DNA from: Lodderomyces elongisporus
Taxonomy: Eukaryota > Ascomycota > Pichiomycetes > Serinales > Debaryomycetaceae
Direction of reading: 5' to 3'
Length of the DNA stretch: 64,000 nt
NCBI RefSeq assembly: GCF_030384665.1
Contig: NC_083679.1
Coordinates: forward strand, 620,001 to 684,000
Shown piece after piece: positions 21,853-32,320 of this stretch. The translations under genes were made by a program, and so were the position numbers. Positions within the stretch are counted from its first letter, which is position 1, and each line of letters starts with the position of its first letter. Under the pieces are notes generated by a model. That model saw nothing but the letters and a program-made list of their open reading frames with translations. It did not search any database and had not been told where the DNA came from.

Positions 21853-24129
21853 CTACAACTTCAAATTCCGCAAGATCGACCCCTCGGCATACATTTCGTC
21901 GATTTGTTTTTTGAAAAATTTAGCAGCAATGGGTCTTTTTATCTTTGATGTGGGGGTAATCACATCCCTCTCCAATCTTAATGGCTCAATCTCTACGTGA
22001 ATATTGTGCAATTTTTCAAACCCATTCAATTTGGAGTTTATTGCAGTATTAATCGTGAGAAGGATTTGTGTACGGATTTCTCTTTGGTTGCAAACCTCAA
22101 TTATTTTGTCGTTAGATGACAAATCTCCCTTGACACCGAATCTGCGCAAGTGTGGCACTATAGTTTGTGGATCAATTCCAATGACTCCAACCATAAATGA
22201 GCTTGTCAGCTCACCATGTGCAAATACCTGTGTTAACAAAGGACTAGCGGAAAGATATGTATTTTCAATTTTCTCTGGGGTTACGTACTCACCTTGTGAT
22301 AATTTGAAAAAATTCTTAACTCGGTCAATAATGATGAACCAACCTTCATGGGTTATTTGGGCAACGTCACCAGTAGAGAACCAGCCTTCTTCATCTACAC
22401 TTTTCTGTGTTTCCTCCGAGTTTTTCAAGTAGTGTGTGAACATTTGTGGGCCACGTAGTTGCAACTCTCCTCGCGGGCCTTCCGGGTCAGACAAACTATA
22501 ACCCATTTCAGGTAGTGCACGCAAACGAGCTTCAGTTGATGGGGCAAGCGCTCCGCAAGTACCAACACTTGGCTCGTGATTAGGTAATGCCAACAAGACA
22601 CCACCAAACGACTCACTTGATCCATAACCCTGAGTCATTCCAACGCCGAATGCTGTTTTCAAAAATCTAATGGTATCCGAAGCAATGGGTGCGGAACCAG
22701 TAAAGAACATGTCCATCTTGTCGAGCCCAAAAGTTTCTCTTAACTTATCGACTGATGCCTTGGAACCAATCTGCAAATCCCCTCTTTCGAATGGTGATGA
22801 AAACGATGACAACGAAGAAGAAGAAGAAGAAGAAGATGATGATGATGGTGGTGATGGTGCTGCTGTTACTGCTACTGTTGTAGCGTTTGTTAATTCCTTG
22901 ACCATATCTTTTACCCCCGATTCAATTTTGGTAAATATACGAGGTACGTTTGCCAAGAATGTTGGTCTGCACAATTTGACGTCGTCGAGCATGGTTGCAG
23001 AAGTTCCGCCTAATCTCGGGAACGCAATTGAGCCACCATAGACAAAGACATTTGCGGACATTTGCCGTTCAAAGATATGGGCCAATGGAAGGAAACAAAA
23101 TTCCTTAGTGCGTTGCGAATGGGGCAAAAGGAGAGCCAGGGAGGTAATGGCACACGTCACTGCTCTCTGCAAAAGAACTACACCTTTAGGATTGGATCCC
23201 GTAGTTCCAGAAGTAAAAGTGATTGTATAGACCGAATCTGGTGAAGGAGGTGTTTCAACGCGTGGGAAAATGGCACCAACACGCTCCACTTGACTGAAAT
23301 CGAACAACTTTATGTTCACTTTATCGGCTTGTTTGACCAACGACATATACTCCTTACCCAAGTGATCCATCGAAACCAACATTATCAATGATTTGAGGGC
23401 CACGGGGTTGTCTCTCTTAAGGTTGAGCAAAGACTCTATCTTGCTTCTTGTTGTAATCAACACTGGCGATTGAGTTGTTTCCAAAATATATTTGGACGAC
23501 TCAACACCCATGGTGCCATAAAGCGGAGCTGTGGCAATAGTGTTTGCAGAGCATGCCAAATCTGACAAGATCCACTCTGTTCTGTTTCCAGAGTAGAGTG
23601 TAACAACAAATGAGAAGTTATCCTTGTTGTATGAGGCAAAGTCTCTTTCATGGTTATCTATTTTTTGGTGAGCCTCCAAAGTAAGGTCTTTGTATGGATT
23701 GTTTGTCAACAAGTAAAGCAATCCACTCACCAAATTATCCTTCCTTGCCAGCACCTCTTCGTATGAGATATCCAAGTACATACCGGTATGTAATTGGTTA
23801 TCGAGATCATATTCATGGTAGCTCAAACATGGTGCCTTTGGATGTCTTTTCACAGCAGAATCAAAGATTTTGGGATAAGTGTCAAGCTCTTTGGTGATGC
23901 AAGATTTCAACCCGTTGGGGAACGCAGCATTGCGGTAAATCTCCGAAAAACCTGGTTTTGCAGTCATAGATATTTTGACCGAGCACGCACCAAAATTTTG
24001 GTTTATGGGTAATGATTGGTTGATGAGGGTTTCAACGGGTAAATCGTAGGGGTTTTCAAAGACATAATGCTTGTCATCGTTAGCAAAAAGGTGATCAGTT
24101 TCACAAATTGAGGGAAGTTTGAACGACAT
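21853..24129 (-). CDS. FAA2: Peroxisomal-type long-chain acyl-CoA synthetase, paralogue A
   Basis: A 758-aa ANL-superfamily fatty acid:CoA ligase (ATP + fatty acid + CoA). The AMP-binding P-loop is FTSGTTGSNPKG; GYGSSES and GWFSTGDVAQI are the other conserved motifs. The C-terminal tripeptide is LKL, a plausible type-1 peroxisomal signal, so the enzyme likely activates fatty acids for beta-oxidation as Faa2 does. The best start is ATG 24129; the open frame to 24150 begins with TTG. Compared with paralogue B (25575-27815), the loop after VPRIFTKIE is replaced by a Ala/Pro/Ser-rich low-complexity insert with 11 serines in a row. The two genes are a tandem same-strand duplication. Assignment to FAA2 rather than another FAA family member is by similarity of layout and the C-terminus. 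Confidence 0.88.
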   Translation of the reverse strand: MSFKLPSICETDHLFANDDKHYVFENPYDLPVETLINQSLPINQNFGACSVKISMTAKPGFSEIYRNAAFPNGLKSCITKELDTYPKIFDSAVKRHPKAPCLSYHEYDLDNQLHTGMYLDISYEEVLARKDNLVSGLLYLLTNNPYKDLTLEAHQKIDNHERDFASYNKDNFSFVVTLYSGNRTEWILSDLACSANTIATAPLYGTMGVESSKYILETTQSPVLITTRSKIESLLNLKRDNPVALKSLIMLVSMDHLGKEYMSLVKQADKVNIKLFDFSQVERVGAIFPRVETPPSPDSVYTITFTSGTTGSNPKGVVLLQRAVTCAITSLALLLPHSQRTKEFCFLPLAHIFERQMSANVFVYGGSIAFPRLGGTSATMLDDVKLCRPTFLANVPRIFTKIESGVKDMVKELTNATTVAVTAAPSPPSSSSSSSSSSSLSSFSSPFERGDLQIGSKASVDKLRETFGLDKMDMFFTGSAPIASDTIRFLKTAFGVGMTQGYGSSESFGGVLLALPNHEPSVGTCGALAPSTEARLRALPEMGYSLSDPEGPRGELQLRGPQMFTHYLKNSEETQKSVDEEGWFSTGDVAQITHEGWFIIIDRVKNFFKLSQGEYVTPEKIENTYLSASPLLTQVFAHGELTSSFMVGVIGIDPQTIVPHLRRFGVKGDLSSNDKIIEVCNQREIRTQILLTINTAINSKLNGFEKLHNIHVEIEPLRLERDVITPTSKIKRPIAAKFFKKQIDEMYAEGSILRNLKL
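22790..22880 (-). repeat. Ser-encoding trinucleotide repeats in FAA2-like gene A
   Basis: GAA/GAT/GGT triplets (plus strand) encode the poly-Ser and Ala/Thr/Pro low-complexity loop that is absent from the neighbouring paralogue. Confidence 0.85.
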
Positions 24130-25574
24130 GGTGCTTGAAGTAGAAGGCAAATTGTTTATTTCTTCCGATAACCCTTCATCATGGATATGACAAATGTCTA
24201 CTTATATATGTACATATATATATACAAACTTGTGTCCATGTCTATATCTAGACTTAAATATACAAGCTCACATAGTCAAAGCTATTTTATTGCCGATGTG
24301 GAGATTGTTGGACAGATTACAAGTTTTAGGAGGAGACGGTTGAGTAAAGAAACACAACAAATTTTTCGTACCAAAGGGAGCCGATGTATATTGCGGGGTA
24401 GTTGGTGGGGATTTCTCAAAACCGACAACCAAAAAAAAATAAAAAATTAAGAAAAAAAAAATATTAAAAGAGCAAACAAAAAGAGAATAAAGAAAAGAAA
24501 AGAAAAGAAAAGAAAACAACTAAAGAACAAAACAGCAACTTGTTAGAGATTTATTGATACAATCTTTTGCGTTTTTTAAGACTCTTCAGGAATACTCGGA
24601 AGTCAACCAAACTGCTTTTATTTTCCCCTCATTTTTTCAATAAAAGGAACATAATGACATTGAGCTTTTGTTTGTATGTTTTCCTTCCTCTTTCTTTCTT
24701 TCTCTCTCTCGCTCTCGCTCTCAATGTACACACCCTTTCCCAATTACTACCAGAACCCAGAGAATGTTATAAACTAATATGTGCATACGACTCCGAGTAA
24801 CGTAACATTTGTGGTCCTTGATGTTTTTTTTATATAAATGTCTTTTCCTCTGACACACATTCTCTCCCTCTTCTCTCCCCCAACCTCTTTTTGCTTGTCA
24901 AATGCATGTCAGTAGCACCGAATTATGACTTTTGAATCTTGCTTGACTGTTTCTAGTGCTCATAACTGTAACTAGCTATTTTCAGTGCTTACAATAGCCC
25001 CAACTGCTTTCTCTTTTTCTCTTTTTCTCTCCTCTCCCCCTCTCTGTCTTGCACATCCTTCCTTCGTCTTTACTTCTACTTTTCATTCTTTTGGTCTCTG
25101 CGTGTAAAATAATTTGTGGGGTTGATTACAAAGCAGAATTGTGGCTAAGCTAAATTAGAAATAATAATAATAATAACTATAACAATAACAATAGCAGACA
25201 ACCGGAAGGAAAAAAAGAAGGAGAAAGATGTGCGATGAGTGGATGGGGGGGTAGAGGGAAAGCAAAGCTATCCAGAGACAAAGCGGGGAAGGGATTTTTG
25301 AGTGAAATGAATCATGAAATGGTGCCCGGTCGATACTCCGAAAAAGCCTACAATAAGGGTGCATACTATATGCAGGGGATCGATGTGGCGAATTAAGAAC
25401 AAATGTGATCAAACGTTACAAGCGGGGAGGGAGGAGTAGTGAAGAGGTTATTTTTCTTTTTATCTTTTTTTGGGGGGCGGGGGAAAGGGGGTTTCTTCTA
25501 CTTTTTTTTTAGTTCCAATTCTAGTTATACTTCCATTTCTAGTTATACTTCTAGCTCTATATATCAATGCTCGG
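24130..25574. other. Spacer between the FAA2-like tandem genes
   Basis: 1.4 kb without a supported gene. It holds TATATA-rich sequence (24195-24235), (AAAAG)n near 24494-24514, several CT-rich stretches (24685-24720, 24870-24890, 25010-25050) and G-rich tracts near 25470-25490. ORFs of 60-90 codons here are low complexity on both strands. Confidence 0.6.
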
Positions 25575-27815
25575 TTACAATTTCAAGTCCTTCAAGATAG
25601 AGCCCTCAGAGTACATAGCGTCAATCTGCTCCTTAAAGAACTTAGCTGCAATAGGTCTTCTCAACTTTGAAGTAGGAGTGATCACTTCTCTCTCCAATCT
25701 CAATGGCTCGATATCAATAAAGATATTGTGCAATTTCTCGAACCCATTGAGTTTACCGTTCACGTTTGTATTCATTGTAAGCAAGATCTGAGTTTTGATT
25801 TCTCGTTTGTTGCATGCTTCGACGACTTTAGCTGGAGAGCTTAGGTCACCGGTGTACCCCATTTTCTTCACCAATGGTACAATATTTACAGGATCAATAC
25901 CAACAATACCTACCAAGTATGAGTTGAGGGAATTGCCGTGTGCAAAAACTTGTGTTATAAATGAGTTTGAAGAAAGATACAAGTTTTCAATTTTTTCTGG
26001 GGTAACGTATTCACCCTGGGCCAATTTGAAAAAGTTTTTGACACGGTCAATGACAATAAACCATCCATCATGTGTGATTTGCGCTACATCTCCAGTGGAA
26101 AACCATCCGTCCTTATCAATTGCCTTTTTCGTTTCTTCTTCATTTTTGTAGTAGTGGGTAAACATTTGAGGACCGCGTAATTGTAATTCACCTCGAGGAC
26201 CTCCTTCGTCCGTCAAGTTATACCCCATTTCAGGTACTTCTCTTAATCTTGCCTCCACAGTTGGGGCAATTGCACCACACGTACCAACACTATCTGCGTG
26301 GTTTGGTAAGGCCATAATTATTCCAGCAAAAGATTCACTCGATCCATAACCCTGGGTGATACCTATGCCCAAAGAGCTTTTCAAGAATCTAATAGTCTCT
26401 GCCGCTATTGGCGCTGACCCCGTAAAACACATTTCCATATTATCAAATCCAAATGCCTTTCTCAAACGCTTAATTACCGTCTGGTCATAGATGAAATGAT
26501 CTCCTTTGGAATTCTCACTCTCTTGTTTTTGACGCTTTGCGTCAAACGCTTGCAGGTATACCGTTCTGTTGAATTTCGACTCAGAGTCAATAGTCATGGC
26601 TTTTATAGTTGCTTCGATCTTGCCAAATATACGTGGAACATTGGCCAAGAAGGTGGGCTTTGCCAATTTTAAATCATCAACCATTGTAACGGCATTACCT
26701 CCCAACCTGGGGAAAGCAATTGATCCTCCGTAAAGAAACACGTTTCCTGACATGTGTCTTTCAAAGATATGGGCCAATGGAAGGAAGCAAAATTCACGGT
26801 CTTTTTTGGAATGTGGTAAAAGCAAAGCTGCTGCTGAAAGCGCACATGTGACGGATCTTTGGGGTAAAATGACTCCCTTTGGATGAGCACCGGTAGTACC
26901 CGAAGTAAATGTGATTGTGTAGACTGAGTCTGGGGTAGGTGGGAACCTTGGAGATGGGAAAATAGCACCAACTTGTTCGACTTGGGAGAAGTCAAAAACC
27001 TTGATTCTTTGGGCTTCTGCTTCTCGGATCAAGTGTGCGTGTTTCTTGGTCAAGGGGTCCATCGATATGACCAAGATCAATGATTTCAAGGCCTCGGGGT
27101 TTTCTTTTTTCAAATTAATCAAGTGCTCGATCTTGCCTCTTGATGCTATAACCACGGGTGATTCGGTGGTTTCCAAAATATACTTTGATGCCTCAGCGCC
27201 CAAGGTGTCGTATAAAGCTGTCGAGGTGATTGAATGCGCTGAGCATGCCAAGTCAGACAATATCCATTCTGCTCTGTTGCTTGCGTAAAAAGTGGCAACA
27301 AAGGAGAAATTGTCCTTGTTATATGAAGCATAGTCTCTTTGGTGGTTGTCAATCTTTTGGTGTGACTCTAATGTAGGGTCTTTGAAGGGACACGAGTTTA
27401 AGAGAAAGAACAATCCACTTGCGAGGTTTGTGACTCTTTTACTAACTGTGTTGTAATCAATAGAGACGTACCTTTCCATGTGTTGGTCATTCTCGTAATC
27501 GTATTCGTGATACAATAAACATGGCGAGTGCCCATGTCTCTCGACAGCAGAGTCAAATATCTTGGGATGGGTGTCCAAGTCAGCAGTAATGCACGATTTC
27601 AATCCATTGGGAAAAGCTGCGTTTCTGTAAATTTCAGAGAACCCAGGCTCGGCAGTTGCTGGGACCTTGGTGGATCTTGCACTTAATTCTTGGTCAATGG
27701 GTAATATTTCGTTGATCAAGGACTCGACAGGCAAGTCGTCTGGGTTTTCAAATACGTAGGTCTTGTCGTCTGAGGCAAAGACCGGGTCTGTATCACTAAC
27801 TGATGGGAGTCTCAT
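25575..27815 (-). CDS. FAA2: Peroxisomal-type long-chain acyl-CoA synthetase, paralogue B
   Basis: A 746-aa fatty acid:CoA ligase clearly homologous over its full length to the neighbouring paralogue A. AMP-binding loop FTSGTTGAHPKG, GYGSSES and GWFSTGDVAQI are all present. The C-terminus again ends in LKL, a plausible PTS1. Unlike A, it keeps the ordinary family loop FNRTVYLQAFDAKRQKQES, so B looks like the less modified copy. The start ATG at 27815 (MRLPSVSDTDPVFA) aligns with the start chosen for A. A G11 run (27850-27860, plus strand) lies ~35 bp upstream. Candida-clade genomes commonly carry several FAA2 copies, consistent with growth on fatty acids. Confidence 0.9.
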   Translation of the reverse strand: MRLPSVSDTDPVFASDDKTYVFENPDDLPVESLINEILPIDQELSARSTKVPATAEPGFSEIYRNAAFPNGLKSCITADLDTHPKIFDSAVERHGHSPCLLYHEYDYENDQHMERYVSIDYNTVSKRVTNLASGLFFLLNSCPFKDPTLESHQKIDNHQRDYASYNKDNFSFVATFYASNRAEWILSDLACSAHSITSTALYDTLGAEASKYILETTESPVVIASRGKIEHLINLKKENPEALKSLILVISMDPLTKKHAHLIREAEAQRIKVFDFSQVEQVGAIFPSPRFPPTPDSVYTITFTSGTTGAHPKGVILPQRSVTCALSAAALLLPHSKKDREFCFLPLAHIFERHMSGNVFLYGGSIAFPRLGGNAVTMVDDLKLAKPTFLANVPRIFGKIEATIKAMTIDSESKFNRTVYLQAFDAKRQKQESENSKGDHFIYDQTVIKRLRKAFGFDNMEMCFTGSAPIAAETIRFLKSSLGIGITQGYGSSESFAGIIMALPNHADSVGTCGAIAPTVEARLREVPEMGYNLTDEGGPRGELQLRGPQMFTHYYKNEEETKKAIDKDGWFSTGDVAQITHDGWFIVIDRVKNFFKLAQGEYVTPEKIENLYLSSNSFITQVFAHGNSLNSYLVGIVGIDPVNIVPLVKKMGYTGDLSSPAKVVEACNKREIKTQILLTMNTNVNGKLNGFEKLHNIFIDIEPLRLEREVITPTSKLRRPIAAKFFKEQIDAMYSEGSILKDLKL

Positions 27816-29282
27816 ACTAAAAGGTTTAGGATTTGTTGGTTGGTTGGTTGGGGGGGGGGGTTTTTTTTTGTCTTTACTTAGTTTTTATAAATACTTTTGT
27901 TTTTTGATAAATTTTATTACTTGTTCTTCTTTTGGTTGCAGAATCCATCATAAAGAGTTCCAAGAGAGTGTGTAGAAAATGGAAATTGAGGTTGGTATTT
28001 ATAATCTCAAGATGTCTATTTAGAATATGTGGCAGCTTTGTCAATAATAGTACTGCCTTGTCTCCGAGCCCATAATAAAAACTAGTACTTAGATAGTGGA
28101 GAAGTTGGCCACAATACCGGTTAAATAAAGTGGAGAGGGGGGGAGGGGGGAAAGGAAGTATATAAAAATAAAAATTAAAAAAAATAAAAAATTAAAAAAA
28201 AGAGGAAAAAAAAAAAATAGTAAATAGAGACAGAGAGAAAATGGGGAAGTAAGAAAAAACAATAGCGGGTAATTTTCTGGTGGGAAATTTGTTTTATTCA
28301 ATTGAGAAATTTTTTTTTTTTCAAGTTTATGTTTTCAAAAAATTCTTTCAATTTTAATCTTTTTTTTTTTCTTAATTGTTGAATCAGTTTCTTTTTAGCT
28401 GGAATGTGAATATCAACGGTGCAATACACTTATTTTGGCATCAACTGCTGATTCTGTTTCGTCCTTTGCTTTTGTTGTTTTCTACCTCTCTCTCTCTCTC
28501 TCTCTTTTCTTCTCTTGTTTTTTTAGAGAAAAAAGCAAATAAAGGTTGAAAATTGTGGAATTTTTAGTACGCCTCTTGTTCTCCTCCACAAGTGACTTCT
28601 TGAATCTCGGACTATGCGGGTGGCATGCATACTCTCCAAAAGTGGGCCGGGTGGTGGAGCGAGAGTAAGAGAGTAAGAAACTGATTGGAGAACAATAACG
28701 CACCTCAGATTCTTGCTACTCTTCCGGCATTTGCCAACTGCTTCTATAACAAGAAAAGCGTCGGTTTGCAAATTTCAAGATGTCATTGCGCGCGGAAAAT
28801 CAAAGATCACGAATCGGGCACAAAAAAAAAAATATAAAATAAAAAAATATTAAAGCATAAAATAAAAAAAAAAGGAAGAAAGGAATTTCAAGTCAAAGCA
28901 CGACAGAAATATCTAGTGAACAAAAGGAGTGGGGGAAGAGTAGGTAAAAAGTGGGGCTAGTTGGAAGTTTGAAGATGAAGCTATTATGCGAGGGGAAACA
29001 AAGCAAAGCAAACAAGGAAAAAGAAAAATAAGATTATACCGAGACTCAAGCTTGGCAGTACAAGTACATAAAACCCGAACTAGGTTGAGATAAGAATAAA
29101 GAAGAAGACTGTTTCTTCTCTTATCAAGCAACCATATTTGGTCATTGCATAGTTGTTCTATAGATAAGATGATTATTATGACAAAGATAAGCACCAGGGG
29201 AATAAGAAAGAAAAAAACCGAGAGTCACCAGCTTTACTTTCTACACGTAATCCCCAACTTTTGGTGAGATTGGAAGCCTGTT
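27816..29282. other. Long spacer 5' of FAA2-like gene B, first part
   Basis: No supported gene. It includes G11 and T-runs next to the FAA2-B start, poly-A and poly-T runs (28170-28220, 28308-28322, 28361-28372) and a (CT)n tract at 28486-28505. ORFs of 70-95 codons on the minus strand lack recognisable domains. Confidence 0.55.
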
Positions 29283-29465
29283 TCATTTGAAGCTGTAGTT
29301 CTTATACCAACAGTTTTCATTGAAGATTGCACTGTGTGCGTCGTCCCCAATTGTCCGCATATACTCCAGAACCAAAGGTAGTTCTGCCAAAGTAAAGAAC
29401 AGTTGCAGGCCGTTTACTTTTATTGTATAGTTGCATTGTAAGTTTCTATGAAAAGTAACGGACAC
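29283..29465 (-). other. Orphan coding-like ORF, no ATG (possible exon or relic)
   Basis: About 60 codons of non-repetitive, protein-like sequence (NGLQLFFTLAELPLVLEYMR), unusual in this homopolymer-rich spacer. The frame begins with GTG, not ATG. Immediately upstream on the same strand lies a splice-acceptor-like TTTTCTCTTCGCTCTAG, so it could be a second exon, but I found no convincing first exon or branch point. It could also be a gene relic or chance. I do not recognise a family. Confidence 0.22.
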
Positions 29466-30439
29466 GACGTTAAGCTAGAGCGAAGAGAAAACGGGGACAC
29501 GAAAAAAAAAAAGTGAAAATAGTGATGACAAAAAACGTTGGAGACATTTTTATTATACCTCTGCTAAATCTTTTTTTTTTTTACTTTGTGGTGCTCTATC
29601 GGAGAATCGAAGCGCATTACCCCAAAGGGGATTGACCTCGGAATGTAGGACCCAATACCCAACCGCTATCGGAAACATGGAAGAAACTTTGTCTCACTCC
29701 TATCTTTGCCTTGTTCTTCGTTTTTTTTTCTACGTTGATTCGATTGCATCGTGTGTTACCGGATGTCTGATGCAGCGTACGATCTTCCTGGAAAAAATAA
29801 AGCCACTTTTGACGTAGAACAGTTTCGTCCTTAATATTACTTTTTTTAATTTTTTATGTTGATTATTTATATCTTAGTCTTCGTTATTAGATTTCAGAAA
29901 TTCAATGATATCATGTATTAATTAGCACGTGCTTAGAACCACGTGATATGACACTATATGTACTTACTTCTCTATTTGGAGCCATTTAATTTTTTTTTCT
30001 TTTTCGTTTTTCTCTCCTGGACGAACAAAATACCCGGTTCGTTTTTATTATTTTTTGCCGAAAAATACCCTCGTATCTCCGTCTTTTTTACTTTTCTTCC
30101 TCCTCTCTTTTTTTTTCTTCTTTTTTTCTTCTTCTTTTCTTTCCGTCGGATATTTTATCTCCGCTAGATAAATCAATTTTTTTTTTCTTTTTTTTTTTCT
30201 TTTGTCCTTTCTCTTTTGGCCTCCAATTTGTTATCTTTGGCTGTATATTGTTTGCCACTGATTAAACGATTTTCTCAAGGTTAAGCAAATCCTATTTTAG
30301 CTTCCACCAATTACCTTCGAACCAATCTTGTTGTTTGTTTTATTTTTTCTTTTTTTTTTCTTTGCTTTGATTCGTTGGTGAACACTTTATCGTGACTAGT
30401 ACAATCTTTCGTCGCAGTGGATATCGATTCTTTGCGACC
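29466..30439. other. Spacer and 5' flank of CLD1-like gene
   Basis: T-rich promoter sequence with repeated (TTTTTTCTT)n from 30100 to 30200 and again near 30340-30360. Two CACGTG E-boxes 14 bp apart lie at 29926-29945. No other gene is seen. Confidence 0.6.
29926..29945. promoter_or_regulatory. Paired CACGTG E-boxes
   Basis: CACGTG at 29926-29931 and 29940-29945, start-to-start distance 14 bp, about 500 bp upstream of the CLD1-like ATG. In yeasts CACGTG is bound by bHLH factors such as Cbf1 and Pho4. The same pair with the same spacing occurs in both LTRs of the copia-type element. Confidence 0.45.
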
Positions 30440-31942
30440 ATGGTTGCTTCCGAAGGATTATCATCTTCACTTGAAGGCGCATCATCATCAACATCATCAT
30501 CATCATCATCTGGAGCAGCAATAGCAGCGGCAGCATCAATACACAGCACAAACACTAACAGGGTGAGTACAGAAACCAGTGCTACTGCCGCGACAAATTC
30601 ATCACAATCAAAGATGAGTTCTCGTACAAAAGTCAACGAATTCAATGATGGTCGAGTAACTCCGTCTTACTCATGGAAGGAAAGTTGGAATGATTGGTTT
30701 AAACATAGCTTCAGTTCCAACTACACCGATGCAAAAGTCGAGTCGCGTCTTTTGAACCAGATCAAATTCAAAGAAAATGTTGTTACATCCATTATTGATA
30801 CCGATATTGGCAATGGCAATTATATACACGAATTTTACATCCAGAACAAGTCAAAAGATACCAACGCCAAATCTGCTGCATCGTCGTCTCCATGCAAAGA
30901 AATTGTCCTAATCCATGGATATGCAGCATCATTAGGTTTGTTCATTGATAACTTTGAATTGTTAAGTCGCGTGCCGGGAGTCAAGATCCATGCAATTGAT
31001 ATGCTTGGATTTGGATTGAGTTCCAGACCCAAATTTCCACTGTTTCCATCCGATACTAAGGAAGATATATATAAGGTAGAGGATTGGTTTATTGATTCGA
31101 TCGAGTCATGGAGAAAGAAACGAGGGATTGACAAATTTGTCCTTGTTGGCCATTCATTTGGAGGATACTTGAGCTGTGCATACGCAATGAAATACAATAA
31201 TCATAAGGATCAGCAACAAAATGTCCTTGACAAATTGGTTCTCGTTAGTCCTGTGGGAGTAGAGAGAAGCAAGTTTTCCTTACTCGATGACAAGACAACA
31301 GTACCGCAAATTTCTATTGAAGAAGAGCTTGATGCTAATCAAGAAGACATTGTGCATGGCCTGAAAAAAGAGTCATCGTCTTCAAACTCCTCACCAAGAC
31401 ACAATGTCGAGGAAACTGATTCGCAGGTTCCTGTGCCATCAAGAAGAAGAAAATTGTTCAACTACATGTGGCAGCACAACTATTCACCTTTCTCCATAGT
31501 TCGTAATGCTGGCCCAGTAAAGAGCAAGATGATTTCGCGTTGGACTACTCATAGATTTGCTCACACATATTTTCAAAACAAAGAGAACTTTCAAAACATG
31601 CATGATTATATATATAGAGTGTTTAACGGTGCAGGGTCAGGTGAGTATGCCATTACACGTGTTTTAGCAGTTGGTGCATTGGCCAAACTACCATTGATTG
31701 ATCGTGTGCCTCAAAGATTTGTTGAAATGAAATTACCCACGTTGTGGATGTATGGAGATAAGGATTGGATGAATGAAGTGGCTGGAGAAGAAACAGTGAA
31801 GGAAATCAACGAATTGTCTGTGAAACACGGAGGAGGCAAGCTTGCACAGTTTGACATCATCAAGAATGCCGGTCATCATTTATACCTCGATAATCCACCT
31901 GATTTCACAAAGACATTGTACAAATTTTTGGGATACACTTAA
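30440..31942 (+). CDS. CLD1: Alpha/beta hydrolase, Cld1/ABHD4-5 family (probable mitochondrial cardiolipin phospholipase)
   Basis: A serine hydrolase. IVLIHGYAASLG is the oxyanion/HG region, VLVGHSFGGYLS is the nucleophile elbow (Ser in GHSFGG), and NAGHHLYLDNP holds the catalytic His; the HxxxxD-type HHLYLD is typical of the ABHD4/5-Cld1-Ict1-Ecm18 group. Cld1 removes an acyl chain from cardiolipin on the mitochondrial inner membrane. From the ATG at 30440 the product is 500 aa and lacks a presequence. The frame stays open 23 codons further upstream to TGA 30368-30370 and encodes TSTIFRRSGYRFFAT after a GTG at 30392, a very presequence-like segment. The N-terminal ~100 residues are poly-Ser/Ala. 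ICT1-like lysophosphatidic-acid acyltransferase function is the main alternative. Confidence 0.8.
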   Translation: MVASEGLSSSLEGASSSTSSSSSSGAAIAAAASIHSTNTNRVSTETSATAATNSSQSKMSSRTKVNEFNDGRVTPSYSWKESWNDWFKHSFSSNYTDAKVESRLLNQIKFKENVVTSIIDTDIGNGNYIHEFYIQNKSKDTNAKSAASSSPCKEIVLIHGYAASLGLFIDNFELLSRVPGVKIHAIDMLGFGLSSRPKFPLFPSDTKEDIYKVEDWFIDSIESWRKKRGIDKFVLVGHSFGGYLSCAYAMKYNNHKDQQQNVLDKLVLVSPVGVERSKFSLLDDKTTVPQISIEEELDANQEDIVHGLKKESSSSNSSPRHNVEETDSQVPVPSRRRKLFNYMWQHNYSPFSIVRNAGPVKSKMISRWTTHRFAHTYFQNKENFQNMHDYIYRVFNGAGSGEYAITRVLAVGALAKLPLIDRVPQRFVEMKLPTLWMYGDKDWMNEVAGEETVKEINELSVKHGGGKLAQFDIIKNAGHHLYLDNPPDFTKTLYKFLGYT

Positions 31943-32315
31943 CAGTTGAGGACGCTCAGTATACAGTATATAGATTCTTGTGTCTTATTGTGTCTTGTTG
32001 TGTCTTATTTTCAACTTTTCTGTTCTGTTTATTATTGTAGATAATCAACTAGATATAAATAATGCATCAACTATATTGAATTTGGCCTGATGGTAAAAAA
32101 AGTAACTCAATTATGTAGGATAGGGATTGTGAAAAATCTACTATAAATTGTAGAGAAAGGCGAAAAAGTCACGAAAGTGAAAAGTTTAAAAAGAAATGTA
32201 CATATATTAAGAAAATAAAAATAGGTTGAAAAAAAGCTCAGAATTTAGATGCCAAAAAATGTGTTTGGTGTATTGCGCGAAATTTCGATTTCTTCAATCC
32301 ACTTTTTTTTTTTCC
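31943..32315. other. CLD1-like 3' flank up to gypsy element
   Basis: AT-rich 3' flank with TGTGTCTTATT repeats right after the stop codon. No gene and no tRNA gene is seen, so the Ty3-type element next to it is not obviously tRNA-targeted. Confidence 0.6.
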
Positions 32316-32320
32316 TCCTT

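Noticed and set aside
29900..29990. Degenerate copy of the copia-type LTR
   Set aside because: Only the paired CACGTG-ATA words match; the flanks do not align, so it is reported as a shared motif, not a relic.
30295..30335. Possible tRNA B-box (TTCGAACC) upstream of the CLD1-like gene
   Set aside because: Flanking bases cannot form a T-arm or acceptor stem; no A-box in range.
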